A stretch of DNA of 51,329 nucleotides from K189A clade bacterium (GTDB lineage Bacteria > Pseudomonadota > Gammaproteobacteria > Pseudomonadales > Azotimanducaceae): NCBI GenBank assembly GCA_018607725.1, contig JABBAY010000168.1:1-51329 (forward strand). The letters run 5' to 3'. The notes under the pieces were generated by a model that was not told the DNA's origin, ran no database searches, and was given only the letters and a program-made list of their open reading frames with translations. A program made the position numbers and the translations under genes. Positions 25,921 to 36,000 of this stretch are shown one piece after another (position 1 is the stretch's first letter; each line of letters starts with the position of its first letter).

Positions 25921-25949
25921 ATTATAGGGGTCAATGCAGGAATGGTCAA
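25921..25949 (-). promoter_or_regulatory. Strong sigma-70 promoter for initiator tRNA
   Basis: On the minus strand TTGACC (25944-25949) and a perfect TATAAT (25921-25926) are spaced by 17 bases. Transcription would start about 8-10 bases before the tRNA 5' end. The discriminator after the -10 is GC-rich (CCGC), as in promoters subject to DksA/ppGpp control. Confidence 0.8.
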
Positions 25950-26028
25950 CTAGAACCATGTTCTTATCGTTAATTAGATGCCGATGGGCACTGACGGGCA
26001 CTATAGAGGGACACAACTAAAGGCGGGA

Positions 26029-26044
26029 GCCAGCGGCAGCTGGC
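26029..26044. other. Short GC hairpin between the two tRNA genes
   Basis: GCCAGC and GCTGGC pair around a four-base loop. On the minus strand it lies 25-40 bases beyond the tRNA-Leu end and could protect or stop that transcript, but there is no good T-run on that side; on the plus strand it is followed by GTTTTG. The rest of the gap shows nothing else. Confidence 0.35.
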
Positions 26045-26068
26045 GTTTTGACGAAAACAATCAAATAA

Positions 26069-26155
26069 TGGTGCCGAAGAGAGGACTTGAACCTCCACGA
26101 GCGTAAGCTCACTACCCCCTCAAGGTAGCGTGTCTACCAATTTCACCACTTCGGC
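26069..26155 (-). tRNA. leuU: tRNA-Leu (anticodon GAG)
   Basis: An 87-base class II tRNA with a long variable arm (around GAGCTTACGCTC), acceptor stem GCCGAAG/CTTCGGC and encoded CCA. The anticodon stem CTACC/GGTAG holds the loop TTGAGGG, so the anticodon is GAG, reading CUC/CUU. Its placement between secG and the initiator tRNA matches leuU of E. coli. Confidence 0.95.
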
Positions 26156-26165
26156 ATAACTTTTT

Positions 26166-26199
26166 TGCACAACTTCTCACTCTTTTCTGCGCAACTTCT
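26166..26199. repeat. Pair of 12-bp direct repeats upstream of tRNA-Leu
   Basis: TGCACAACTTCT at 26166-26177 and TGCGCAACTTCT at 26188-26199 differ by one base and are 22 bases apart, about two helical turns, just upstream of the tRNA-Leu 5' end. They could be a protein-binding pair or a chance duplication. No convincing tRNA-Leu promoter was found; it may be read from secG. Confidence 0.4.
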
Positions 26200-26294
26200 A
26201 AATCTGCATCTAACGTCACTGAGACTGAACCGAGCCTTGTCGACTGAATTCGCCGCCAATCTATCGGTTGTTGCGCCGCATTCCCAGTGTTTTT

Positions 26295-26696
26295 TTAATT
26301 TTGCGACTCAGGCTCAACAGCTGGCACGTCCATAGTCGGCAATTCCGAGTCTTGGTTCCGCATCGCGGGTTCGAGCTCAGGCATCTGCGGGACTACGCCA
26401 TCGATGACCTGCTCGACCACTGGCATACCAAGAACGTTGGCGGAATCTGATTTAGCCTTGGCGAAAAAGGCCAGCCCGAAGCTGGTCAAGAAGAACAGAA
26501 TCGCGAGACCCGTAGTCGCCTGAGTCAGAAAGTTACCGGCTCCGCCACTACCAAACACCGTCGCAGAAGCGCCACTGCCAAAACCAGAACCCATGTCGGC
26601 ACCCTTGCCCTGCTGAATCAACACGAGACCAATAATAGCCAGCGCTGCCAAGACATGAATCACTAATACAATTGTTTCAAGAACTTGAAGTTCCAT
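26295..26696 (-). CDS. secG: Preprotein translocase subunit SecG
   Basis: Small membrane subunit of the SecYEG channel. The ATG at 26696 gives 133 residues beginning MELQVLETIVLVIHVL; a TTG three codons earlier is less likely. Two helices (about 3-24 and 55-75) flank the conserved cytoplasmic loop LIQQGKGADMGSGFGSGASATVFGS (25 residues) characteristic of SecG. The C-terminal tail is acidic and Pro/Met-rich, longer than in E. coli SecG (110 residues). It follows tpiA's start region and precedes the two tRNA genes, as in E. coli and Pseudomonas. Confidence 0.95.
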   Translation of the reverse strand: MELQVLETIVLVIHVLAALAIIGLVLIQQGKGADMGSGFGSGASATVFGSGGAGNFLTQATTGLAILFFLTSFGLAFFAKAKSDSANVLGMPVVEQVIDGVVPQMPELEPAMRNQDSELPTMDVPAVEPESQN

Positions 26697-26712
26697 AATA
26701 CCCAATCCAAAT

Positions 26713-27459
26713 TTATACGGCTGCCCGACATATGCGCAGGAAGTCGTCTACCTTCAGCGATGCACCGCCTACCAGCGCGCCATCGATATTTTCCTGAGCA
26801 AACAAATCAGCGGCATTTTCGCCATTTACACTACCACCGTAGAGTAACTGAATATTTTGTGAAATATTCTCATCTTGTTTTGCCAGGTACTGTCGTATGT
26901 GAACATGCACCGTTTCTGCCTGTTCTGGTGTTGCACTTTCACCCGTCCCTATGGCCCACACTGGCTCGTAGGCGATAATGCCGTGACGAAGCGCTGTCAC
27001 GCCCACCTGACGAATAACGGCATCTAACTGCCGCTGAACCACTGTAAAGGTCTCGTCAGCCTGGCGCTCCGCCAGAGACTCACCGATACAAATCACCGGC
27101 GTCAGACCACTACTCAAACACTTTTCAACCTTTAAGCCGACTTGCACGTCCGTCTCAGCAAACAAGCTCCGACGCTCCGAATGTCCTACTAGCACGTGGC
27201 TACAGCCAAACTCGACCAGCATCTCGGCAGACACCTCGCCCGTGTAGGCGCCCTTATCGTGCCAATCGAGATTTTGCGCACCTAACGCTATATCAGAGCC
27301 CGCCAATTGTCGCTGCACCTGGTCTAAAAATACAAAAGATGGGCAGATCAAGGTTTGGCAAGGCGTCGCACCCAGATCAAGCAATCCCTCCACCAGCGCC
27401 GTCACGCTAGCCCGACTACCATGCATCTTCCAATTGCCCGCAACCAGTGGCTTCCTCAC
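26713..27459 (-). CDS. tpiA: Triosephosphate isomerase
   Basis: Interconverts dihydroxyacetone phosphate and glyceraldehyde 3-phosphate. I place the start at the GTG at 27459, giving 248 residues beginning with the family's VRKPLVAGNWKMHGS, because GAGGGG lies upstream at proper distance; a GTG nine codons earlier adds an unlikely Arg/Pro-rich tail. Active-site residues are the Lys in GNWKMHG, His in VLVGHSERR and Glu in AYEPVWAIGTG, plus the phosphate loop LYGGSVNGENA. It lies 16 bases upstream of secG. Confidence 0.95.
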   Translation of the reverse strand: MRKPLVAGNWKMHGSRASVTALVEGLLDLGATPCQTLICPSFVFLDQVQRQLAGSDIALGAQNLDWHDKGAYTGEVSAEMLVEFGCSHVLVGHSERRSLFAETDVQVGLKVEKCLSSGLTPVICIGESLAERQADETFTVVQRQLDAVIRQVGVTALRHGIIAYEPVWAIGTGESATPEQAETVHVHIRQYLAKQDENISQNIQLLYGGSVNGENAADLFAQENIDGALVGGASLKVDDFLRICRAAV

Positions 27460-27511
27460 AGGCACCCCTCGCGCGCGCGGCGGCACAGCTTAACGACTTT
27501 ATTTTCAAGTT

Positions 27512-28861
27512 TCAACATAGGCCTGACTTCGTTGTCCCTGCATTCGCAACAATGCCAGCCAACTCTTCCGCTAGCACATCAACCAGCGCAGAATCTTCGC
27601 CCTCTATCATAACCCGTACCAAGGGCTCGGTACCTGAAGGACGTAATAGTACTCGACCCCGCCCTTGCAGTCGCGCTTCAATGCGCTTCACACCCTCTAA
27701 AACCGTAGGCGTAGACACGATCTCCGCGGTGCATGAGACGTTGATCATCCGTTGTGGCAGCTTCGTCATTTTTTGTTTCAGCTCACGCAGCGTCCTGCCG
27801 GTTTCGACCATGGCGGCGACAACCTGCAGCGCCGCCACGATGCCATCGCCCGTACTAGTCACATTCAAGCATAAGAGATGGCCTGACGACTCTCCGCCCA
27901 CTTGCCAGCCGCGCTGTTCAAGTTCGGCCAAGACATAACGATCGCCCACAGCCGCCCGCACAAATGGGATACCTTGAGCCTGCAATGCTTGCTCCAGACC
28001 AAGATTACTCATGAGGGTGCCAACGACCCCGCCACCAAGATGTCCTTGCTGCTGCAAATGAGAAGCAACGATATACAACAGCTCATCACCATCAACAAGC
28101 TCACCAAGTTCATCAACCATAATGAGGCGATCACCATCACCGTCCAGGCCAATGCCGAAATCCGCATTGACTTCTAGCACCTTGGCTTGCAGTGCTTGCG
28201 GATGGGTAGAACCAATGTTGTCATTGATATTCAGACCGTCAGGAGAGACGCCAATCTCAACCACTTCAGCACCCAGCTCTCGAAATACATTGGGCGCAAT
28301 GTGGTAGGTTGCACCATTCGCGCAATCAACGACGATCTTCAAACCTTTCAGATTATGGCTTGAGCTCAAGCAGCTCTTACAAAATTCGATATAACGGCCG
28401 GCTGCGTCGTTGATCCTTGAAACCTTCCCAATTCGGTGAGACTCCACCGTAACCATGGCCTCACCCAGTTTAGCTTCAATCGCATGTTCAACAGCGTCGT
28501 CGAGCTTGCGGCCCTGACCGGAGAAAAACTTAATCCCATTGTCATAGTAAGGGTTATGAGAGGCGCTGATCACAATACCCGCCCGGGCATTAAAGGTGCG
28601 GGTCAGATAGGCAATGGCTGGTGTCGGCATCGGACCGAGCAGCGACACATCAACCCCCGCAGAGGACAAACCTGCCTCCAAAGCTGACTCAAACATATAG
28701 CCGGAAATTCTGGTGTCTTTACCGATCAGAATACGACCTCGGCCCGTCTCAGAAAACACTTTGCCTGCAGCCCAGCCCAGCTTTAACATGAAATCTGCCG
28801 TAATGGGTGATTCACCCACCCGGCCGCGAATGCCATCTGTACCAAAATACTGTTTAGTCAC
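27512..28861 (-). CDS. glmM: Phosphoglucosamine mutase
   Basis: Converts glucosamine 6-phosphate to glucosamine 1-phosphate for UDP-GlcNAc, peptidoglycan and lipopolysaccharide synthesis. The 449 residues begin [15 protein letters not shown]; the phosphoserine is in [15 protein letters not shown], the magnesium-binding loop is [13 protein letters not shown], the sugar-specificity loop GGESSGH, and the phosphate-binding end [15 protein letters not shown]. It is 25 bases downstream of folP, the usual folP-glmM pair. Confidence 0.97.
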   Translation of the reverse strand: MTKQYFGTDGIRGRVGESPITADFMLKLGWAAGKVFSETGRGRILIGKDTRISGYMFESALEAGLSSAGVDVSLLGPMPTPAIAYLTRTFNARAGIVISASHNPYYDNGIKFFSGQGRKLDDAVEHAIEAKLGEAMVTVESHRIGKVSRINDAAGRYIEFCKSCLSSSHNLKGLKIVVDCANGATYHIAPNVFRELGAEVVEIGVSPDGLNINDNIGSTHPQALQAKVLEVNADFGIGLDGDGDRLIMVDELGELVDGDELLYIVASHLQQQGHLGGGVVGTLMSNLGLEQALQAQGIPFVRAAVGDRYVLAELEQRGWQVGGESSGHLLCLNVTSTGDGIVAALQVVAAMVETGRTLRELKQKMTKLPQRMINVSCTAEIVSTPTVLEGVKRIEARLQGRGRVLLRPSGTEPLVRVMIEGEDSALVDVLAEELAGIVANAGTTKSGLC

Positions 28862-28886
28862 TCAAATTACTCTTCATGAGAATGAA

Positions 28887-29705
28887 TTAGTGGTCACTGA
28901 GACCCTCGCTCTGGATCGCTTTGACAACTCGCAGGGCCTGCACTGTCTCGGCAACATCATGGACCCGCAATAGGCTGGCACCATTCATATACGCCAGCAG
29001 CGCACCGGCAATACTGCCTTGCAGACGATCTACGGCCGGGTCGCCAAGAACCTCGCCAATAGTACTCTTTCGTGACAGGCCTACCAACAAGGGACAGCCA
29101 AACATCATGAATTCTTCTAATCGATTGATCAGCTGCAGGTTATGCGCTGCCGTTTTACCAAAACCAAAGCCAGGGTCGAGAATGATTTTTGCCCTGGGTA
29201 TCCCCGCTGCTTCGCAAGCGAGAATGCGCGCTTCAAAAAATCCACAAATTTCCACTAACAGATTGGCATAGGTCGGTTCGAGCTGCATGGTTTGCGGATC
29301 ACCCTGCATATGCGTCAGGCAGACCGGCAAGCCGGTCGCCGCTGCCGCTGCCAGTGCACCCGGACGACTCAGGGCTCTGACATCATTAATCAAATCCACG
29401 CCCATCAGCGCCGCCTGGCGCATCACCTCTGGCGTCGATGTGTCGATGGAAATCGGAATAGTGGATTCGGCCCTAATGGCCTGAATGACGGGAATGACTC
29501 GGTGCAACTCTTCTTCGACGCTGATGACAGCGGCACCAGGTCGGGTTGACTCACCGCCCACATCGATTATGTCGGCGCCATCGAGAATCATTTGCCGTGC
29601 ATGCTCAGCCGCCTGAGCGGGCACCAAATACTTGCCGCCGTCTGCGAAGGAGTCCGGCGTAACATTCAAAATGCCCATCACCATGGGACGTTTAATCGGT
29701 TGCAT
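28887..29705 (-). CDS. folP: Dihydropteroate synthase
   Basis: Joins p-aminobenzoate and dihydropterin pyrophosphate in folate synthesis and is the sulfonamide target. The 272-residue TIM barrel carries VMGILNVTPDSFADGG, GADIIDVGGESTRPGA, DLINDVRALS, CLTHMQG, and DPGFGFGKTAAHNLQLI. A terminator for ftsH lies just upstream, so folP is probably read by leakage or from a weak promoter near 29710-29735. Confidence 0.96.
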   Translation of the reverse strand: MQPIKRPMVMGILNVTPDSFADGGKYLVPAQAAEHARQMILDGADIIDVGGESTRPGAAVISVEEELHRVIPVIQAIRAESTIPISIDTSTPEVMRQAALMGVDLINDVRALSRPGALAAAAATGLPVCLTHMQGDPQTMQLEPTYANLLVEICGFFEARILACEAAGIPRAKIILDPGFGFGKTAAHNLQLINRLEEFMMFGCPLLVGLSRKSTIGEVLGDPAVDRLQGSIAGALLAYMNGASLLRVHDVAETVQALRVVKAIQSEGLSDH

Positions 29706-29732
29706 AAAGGATCACAAAGAATCGATAGTTAT

Positions 29733-29760
29733 AAAAAAAGGGCTGGTATTCAACCAACCC
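29733..29760 (-). terminator. Rho-independent terminator after ftsH
   Basis: On the minus strand GGGTTGGT, loop TGAAT, ACCAGCCC forms an eight-pair stem including one G-U pair, followed by TTTTTTT. It lies 80 bases after the ftsH stop and 28 bases before the folP start. Confidence 0.85.
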
Positions 29761-29840
29761 TCTTTTATCTGTAAACCCAATCATTAGATCAGTCTTTTTG
29801 CGCCCAACTCGGCGCCCTCTCCTAGAGCAGAGATTGCCGA

Positions 29841-31784
29841 CTAGTGCTCGCCAGCCGGACCACCGAGAACATCGCCAGGGCGAGGCTCTGAGCCTTTTTC
29901 TGGTTCGTCTTCCGTCTTCTGCGGGCCTTGACCCGGTTTGCTTTTCGGGCCATCCCAGTCTTTCGGTGGACTCGGTTTACGACCGCTCATAATTTCGTCA
30001 ATCTGATGGCGATCGATGGTCTCATACTCCATCAACGCCTCTGCCATCATATCCAGTTTGTCGCGGTTTTCTTCAAGCAGGAGCTTCGCCCTACCGTAGC
30101 AATCATCAATGATTGAGCGAACTTCCTCATCAATCAACTTCGACGTCTCGCCGGATATCTGCGATCCTGCATTTCCCGCGGACATACCCATATAACCATT
30201 AGCGTCTTCCTGATCATATAACAGCGGACCAAGCTTCTCCGACAGACCCCATTTGGTCACCATTGACCGCGCCATCTTGGTCGCACGCTCAATATCATTT
30301 GAGGCGCCAGTCGTAATGCCGTCTCGCCCGAGCGTCAATTCTTCGGCAATCCGGCCGCCGAACAAGGAACAGATCTGACTCAGGATCATCCGTCGGTTCA
30401 TCGAATAACGATCTTCCTCTGGCAAGAACATGGTCACACCCAGTGCTCGACCGCGAGGAATAATGGTGACCTTGTAGGTGGGATCATGCTCTGGCACCAG
30501 GCAACTGACAACACAGTGACCGGCTTCATGATACGCCGTATTGAGCTTCTCCTTCTCCGACATCACCATGCTCTTGCGCTCAGCGCCCATCATGATCTTA
30601 TCTTTAGCCTGCTCAAATTCTTCCATATTCACGGTGCGCTTGTTCTGGCGGGCGGCAAACAGTGCTGCCTCATTCACCAAATTAGCCAAATCGGCGCCAG
30701 AAAAACCCGGCGTGCCTCGAGCGATATAGGAAGGCTCAACATCGGCGCCCAGTGGCACCTTGCGCATATGCACCTTAAGAATTTGCTCTCGACCACGGAT
30801 ATCTGGCAAACCCACTACCACCTGGCGGTCAAACCGTCCAGGTCTCAACAACGCCGGGTCCAGTACGTCAGGTCGGTTGGTGGCGGCGATAATAATCACC
30901 CCGTCATTACCGTCAAAACCATCCATTTCAACCAATAGCTGGTTCAGTGTCTGCTCACGCTCATCGTGACCGCCGCCCATGCCAGCCCCACGATGTCGAC
31001 CAACCGCATCGATTTCGTCAATAAAAATAATGCAAGGCGACTGTTTTTTAGCTTGCTCAAACATATCTCGGACTCGAGACGCGCCAACACCCACAAACAT
31101 TTCGACGAAATCTGAACCCGAGATGGAAAAGAACGGAACCTTAGCTTCACCGGCAATCGCCTTGGCCAACAGCGTTTTACCCGTACCGGGCTGACCGACC
31201 ATTAAAATGCCGCGGGGAATACGACCGCCGAGTTTTTGGAATTTCGTTGGATCCCGCAGAAACTCCACGAGCTCCTGCACGTCCTCTTTAGCCTCATCAA
31301 CACCCGCCACATCGGCGAACGTCGTCTTGATCTGGTCTTCACCAAGCAACTTGGCTTTGCTCTTGCCAAAGGTCAGAGGGCCGCCACGGCCGCCCCCGCC
31401 ACCTTGCATTTGACGCATGAAAAACATGAACACGGCAATAATGACTAAGATTGGGAAACTGGCCACGAGCAGTTGGGTCCAAATGCTTTGCGTTTCTGGC
31501 CGAGCACCACTGAAGTCGACGCGATGATTAACCATATCGTCGATCAGGGCCTCGTCCGTCACCTGCGGTTGCACCGTTTCAAAGCGCTGACCGTCATTCA
31601 TCTCACCGCGAATAATAAGACCATCAACCTCAACCTTGCTCACCCGGTCTTGGGAGATCGACTCAAGAAACTCTGAGTATTCGACTTCTGTTAGATTTTT
31701 GCTCACATTGAAGCTGTTAAACACCGTTAACAAGACAGCGGCGATAACCAGCCAGAGCAGTAAATTTTTACCCATATCATTCAA
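29841..31784 (-). CDS. ftsH: ATP-dependent zinc metalloprotease FtsH
   Basis: Inner-membrane AAA+ protease that degrades LpxC, sigma-32 and damaged membrane proteins. Two N-terminal helices (about 5-25 and 105-125) flank a periplasmic domain, followed by [31 protein letters not shown], the SRH region [20 protein letters not shown], and the zinc site HEAGH (His416 counted from the ATG at 31775). The C-terminal tail is Pro/Lys/Glu-rich. TTG at 31784 has GAGAGG eight bases upstream, while the conserved start MGKNLLLW is the ATG at 31775; either is possible. The linked rlmE gene lies upstream, as in E. coli. Confidence 0.96.
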   Translation of the reverse strand: MNDMGKNLLLWLVIAAVLLTVFNSFNVSKNLTEVEYSEFLESISQDRVSKVEVDGLIIRGEMNDGQRFETVQPQVTDEALIDDMVNHRVDFSGARPETQSIWTQLLVASFPILVIIAVFMFFMRQMQGGGGGRGGPLTFGKSKAKLLGEDQIKTTFADVAGVDEAKEDVQELVEFLRDPTKFQKLGGRIPRGILMVGQPGTGKTLLAKAIAGEAKVPFFSISGSDFVEMFVGVGASRVRDMFEQAKKQSPCIIFIDEIDAVGRHRGAGMGGGHDEREQTLNQLLVEMDGFDGNDGVIIIAATNRPDVLDPALLRPGRFDRQVVVGLPDIRGREQILKVHMRKVPLGADVEPSYIARGTPGFSGADLANLVNEAALFAARQNKRTVNMEEFEQAKDKIMMGAERKSMVMSEKEKLNTAYHEAGHCVVSCLVPEHDPTYKVTIIPRGRALGVTMFLPEEDRYSMNRRMILSQICSLFGGRIAEELTLGRDGITTGASNDIERATKMARSMVTKWGLSEKLGPLLYDQEDANGYMGMSAGNAGSQISGETSKLIDEEVRSIIDDCYGRAKLLLEENRDKLDMMAEALMEYETIDRHQIDEIMSGRKPSPPKDWDGPKSKPGQGPQKTEDEPEKGSEPRPGDVLGGPAGEH

Positions 31785-31887
31785 AGGAATATCCTCTCTA
31801 CAGGGTCAGTTCCCCCAGCGGGCCCTAACCTTACACCAGTTTAATTTATACGCCAAACACCCTTTAACGCTTTATTTTCGGCGATCT

Positions 31888-32535
31888 TTAACCGCTTTCG
31901 ATCCGATTCGTGCCTATATCTGAAAAATTCTGCCCAACCAAGTACAGCTCTCTGGACTTATCTCGCGACGCCTTGGGTTTAAAGTTGACCACGGTGCCAT
32001 AGCGAGCCCGGTATTGCTGCCTGATTTCTTGAATACCGTCGCCTTCAAAACACTTACAGACTAACCCACCCCCCGGCCTGAGCACTTGATCGGCAAAGTC
32101 GATAGATAGCTCGACCAGATGAGCCGCCCTCGGCTGGTCGATATTCTTCACTCCACTTAAATTGGGGGCCATGTCAGAAAATACAAGGTCTACTGGTCGA
32201 CCAGCCAAACTTGCGAGCAACTGTTCGAAGGGTTGCGCTTCGGTAAAGTCACCCTGAATGAAGGTCACACCGGGGATTGGCTCCATTTCCAACAAATCGA
32301 TGCCGATCAGCGTCCCCTGCGGACCAATTTTTTCGATGACTACCTGGCACCAGCCACCGGGCGCGGCACCGAGATCAATGACCGTCGCGCCTGGCTTGAG
32401 GAGATTGAAACGCGCATCAATTTCCAGCAGCTTGTAGCTCGCTCGAGAACGATATCCTTCCGCTCGGGCACGTTTTACGTACTCGTCATCTTCATGATTT
32501 TTGAGCCATTGATGGCTGGATTTTGATTTTTTCAT
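31888..32535 (-). CDS. rlmE: 23S rRNA (uridine(2552)-2'-O)-methyltransferase
   Basis: RlmE (FtsJ/RrmJ) methylates U2552 in the A-loop of 23S rRNA and is heat-induced in E. coli. The ATG at 32535 gives 215 residues starting MKKSKSSHQWLKNH; an upstream in-frame ATG adds 12 residues without family support. The SAM site is ATVIDLGAAPGGWCQVV. The K-D-K-E catalytic set is seen in RASYKLLEID, VFSDMAPN, VCKCFEG and SRELYLVG. It pairs with ftsH and is divergent from yhbY, the widespread arrangement. An inverted repeat GTAAAC/GTTTAC (32595-32620) lies in the divergent gap. Confidence 0.95.
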   Translation of the reverse strand: MKKSKSSHQWLKNHEDDEYVKRARAEGYRSRASYKLLEIDARFNLLKPGATVIDLGAAPGGWCQVVIEKIGPQGTLIGIDLLEMEPIPGVTFIQGDFTEAQPFEQLLASLAGRPVDLVFSDMAPNLSGVKNIDQPRAAHLVELSIDFADQVLRPGGGLVCKCFEGDGIQEIRQQYRARYGTVVNFKPKASRDKSRELYLVGQNFSDIGTNRIESG

Positions 32536-32694
32536 GTCTGTCGACGCAGCTCTAGTCTGCCGCTCTTTCATCTCGCATTGTTGATTTGAGTCGGGTAAAC
32601 TCGCCGCCCTTTGTGTTTACAAGTATTTTACGCTCGGTTCTTGCTAACCGACTTGTGTATTATGCCTTTTCTTACTGAAGATGACTCAAACCTT

Positions 32695-33006
32695 ATGATA
32701 AGCCAAAAAGACAAGAAACGGTTTCGCGCCATCGGCCATCATCTCAAACCGGTTGTCACCATTGCCGGCAATGGCCTGAGCGAGACTGTTCTCAGCGAAC
32801 TCAGCCGCGCCCTGCAGGACCACGAACTGATTAAGGTGAAAATTCTGGCCGGCGATAAAGACGAAAGAGACGCCCTAGTCGCGACTATTGTTGCCACCCA
32901 GCATGTCACCGTGATACAAAAAATTGGCCACATCGCCCTGATTTACAAGGCCGCAGCCAAACCTAACCCGGCTTTGTCGAATATTCTCCGCGCCACCATC
33001 AGCTGA
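32695..33006 (+). CDS. yhbY: CRM-domain ribosome assembly RNA-binding protein YhbY
   Basis: YhbY is a small CRM-domain protein associated with pre-50S particles. The ATG at 32695 gives 103 residues, MISQKDKKRFRAIGHHLKPV, matching the E. coli protein from its first residues, with the RNA-binding loop GNGLSETV and the conserved HELIKVKI. ATG at 32662 is in frame but sits in a possible -10 (TATTAT at 32658-32663), so the later start is favoured. It converges with tamB; no terminator was seen in the 29-base gap. Confidence 0.92.
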   Translation: MISQKDKKRFRAIGHHLKPVVTIAGNGLSETVLSELSRALQDHELIKVKILAGDKDERDALVATIVATQHVTVIQKIGHIALIYKAAAKPNPALSNILRATIS

Positions 33007-33035
33007 CCATCGCCTGCTATTAGGCTTTCTTGACG

Positions 33036-36000
33036 TCAAAACTTGTAGATCAGCTCCAGCGAGTCTGCGGTGCCCGACTGGGCCTGCAATGACAAACGCT
33101 CGGACAACTGATAATTCACCAACAACCCACCAATCCTGGAAAACAGGCCGTAATTGTATTCCAGGTACACGTCTCGCGTGACGCGCTTACCAGCCACTAC
33201 CGACGCGGTATCGACATCTTTACCCGTCACGGACAACTCATCAAGTCCTAACTTAGCCTGAATTTCAACTGTGATCGGCACCGCCTTCTTCAACCCAAAG
33301 GAGAGCGCGGCACCCGCGAGCAGGGTTCCGTCGGATCCGGTCGAGCCACTCAAAGGTCGGCCTAGTATCAAATAACTCAGCGCATCTGCCTCACTCATGG
33401 CGGGCGATGCCAGCAGTCGAGACTGTAAGTTGCTGGCGGTGCCGCTCATGAGCAGTTGCACTGTGATTTGCCCTTCGGTGGAATCAATTTCGCGACGCGC
33501 CACCACATCAACAACCGGATTCGTGACCGAGCCGCTATAAATCAGACGGCCACGTTCCAATTGAAATTCCACCCCATACCGAGAGAAAACCCCCTCGTTG
33601 AGATTCAAGATACCCTCCACCTGACGCGGCCTTGTGGCCGACTGCCGGATTCTGAGCGCCCCAGAGACCTTGGCATTGAGGCCATACACTATCATGCGAA
33701 CCTGCTCACCCACCGTCAGCGCAAGGTCTAGCTCGTAGATCGGGCCACTAGGCTGGACCGGTTCGGTGTTGACAATCACCACATCTGCAGAGCGCTGACG
33801 CACTGGAATTTGCAACGCCTTGTCCTGAACCTGACCACTGTCGAGTCGCAGCGTCCCGGTGACTCGAACCTGGCGTCCTTCGACCGTGAATTCCAGGTCC
33901 GGACTGACGGTCATTTGTAACTCCGGTCGATTAATCACCGTAAATTGCTCGCCCAACAGCCTTGCCTGCACCTGTCGATCAGTGGCCAACAGGTCGGAGG
34001 AATTGCCTGCCAGGGCAACTTTTCCGATACCTGACCGGGCTTGACCGCGGAACTCGATCTTGCACTCACTGCTCGCCTCCGCAGAGAATTCGATGTCAGA
34101 AAATTCAAGATTCAATGCAGGAATCATCGCCTCGACACCAGGACCCAGAGTCAGCTGACCCTTGATGCGGCGTAACGGCACTGCGTCCTGAGCCAGCGTC
34201 CCTGAGGCGCCTGAGCACTCTTTCGCCTGACCTGTTGGTGTGATTTTACCGGACAGCGCCTGTGCAAACTCAACCACAGCGCGCGCCTTGCCGTGACCGT
34301 TAGCAACAAACGGCATAACGGCAGCGAGCAGACCGACATCCTGCGAATCCAGGGTCGCAGATGCTGCGAAAGTCAAAGGCTCGCGAACATCATTGACCTG
34401 CAGCTTCGCCTCAATCTGGTGCTCAACGCCCGACTGCGCTTTCAATGCACCACGCACACTATAGTTGTCGATTTCACCCTGACCCGTAATATCCAGTAGC
34501 ACCTGATCCACCTCAAAATCTGACCAGGTCAACAGGGTCTGTGGCAACGAAAAACCAAACTCCCCTTGCCATTTGTCCAGACTCCCCGCCAGGCGCAAGG
34601 TGGCACCTAGATCGCCCACCAATTTCATCGCTGCGATACCCGGCAGTTGCGCAACGTCGAGGGGCAAATGATCTAAACGAGCGTCGATATTAAATCGCCC
34701 ACCGGCCCAGGACAGTTGCTCAACACAAACTGCACCTCGCTGCTCCTCACGCCAGCAATTCGGGGCACCGAGGGCGATCTGGCCCGCGGCATACTGCAGC
34801 GACGTCGGGTCTATCGAACGCCAGGTACCCCAGGGCAACGTTAGGCTACTACCCGCAAAATTGAGATCGCCGGCAAGTGGCAACCAATGGTCAAACCCGG
34901 TACCCGCGGTCACTATATTACTGACCTGGGTTTCAAACGCCTGGTCATCCAGGCGCCAACTTAACGTACCTGCCTGACGCTGTTTGGAACCCTGAATGTC
35001 AGCCTGCAGAGTTCCCAGGCGCTTATCTCCGACCCGCAATGCCTCGACCGCCAATTGCAGTTTATGGGTGTCGCTGTCAGCCGAACTGAGGGTTGCCGTC
35101 AGCGCGTGCAGATGGATCTCATTGAACTCGAAATTCTTCGCTGAAACACTGCCCTGTAGTATCGGATTTCCCAGCAGGTGATGAACCACGCCGTGAACCT
35201 CCATCTGACCCTGCAACTGCGGTGCGATTAAACTCAGTTGTGTGCCACTGAAGTCTAATTGGGCTTTTTGGGATGCCATATCCAGTTGGGTCGCTAGTTG
35301 ATTGTCGCCCAGCTTCATAGTCACGCTCAGGATCATGTCCGACAGATCTTTGGCTGACAATCGAGCACTGCCGCTTAAGGCTCGCTGATTCACGACACCC
35401 GAGATATTTGGCAGATCAAGGTCAATGTGCCCATCAATGACGCTTATAGCGGCTCGAGTCGATATCTGTCCCAGCAGCGTAATCGAGTTAGTGATCGCAA
35501 CCGGCAGCAGCGGCTTGAGCAGCGGCAATGGCAACTCCTCAAGCACGAGGGCACCTTGGAACGCCTGACCTTCAAGTCGATATCGACCTGACAATGCGGC
35601 CCTGCCTTGGTCCAGGGTTATCTCCAAGTTACTGAGCGCTAACTCACCATTCGAAAACTGGCCAATTGCAACGACCGGCAACGCGGGCAGCGACGAGGCG
35701 ACCAGCACTCCACTACCACTGAGCCTATAAGTCTCAAAGTCAGTCACGATGCGCACGTCCAAGTCACGTAGACTCGAGCCCAGAAGCGGCGAAGCCGCCC
35801 CGATATAGGGTCCCAGGTCGATCGCAGGCGCTGAGATAGTAACAATCAACGGGTTTTGGACGGCGTCCAGATTCAAATTGGCAACCACGGCCAGAGACTG
35901 AAACACCCCGCGCAGACTAATGCTTTGCCGCGATCCCTCGATACCAGCGGCAAACTCACCATAGGGCGTTTGCAGTCGGTAAGTGCTCGTAAACGGCCAA

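Noticed and set aside
26029-26044. Plus-strand terminator between the tRNA genes
   Set aside because: No plus-strand gene precedes it; kept only as an unassigned hairpin.
32595-32620. Sigma-32 promoter before rlmE-ftsH
   Set aside because: A CTTGTAA resembles a -35 but no CCCCAT-like -10 follows at proper spacing; only an inverted repeat GTAAAC/GTTTAC remains.
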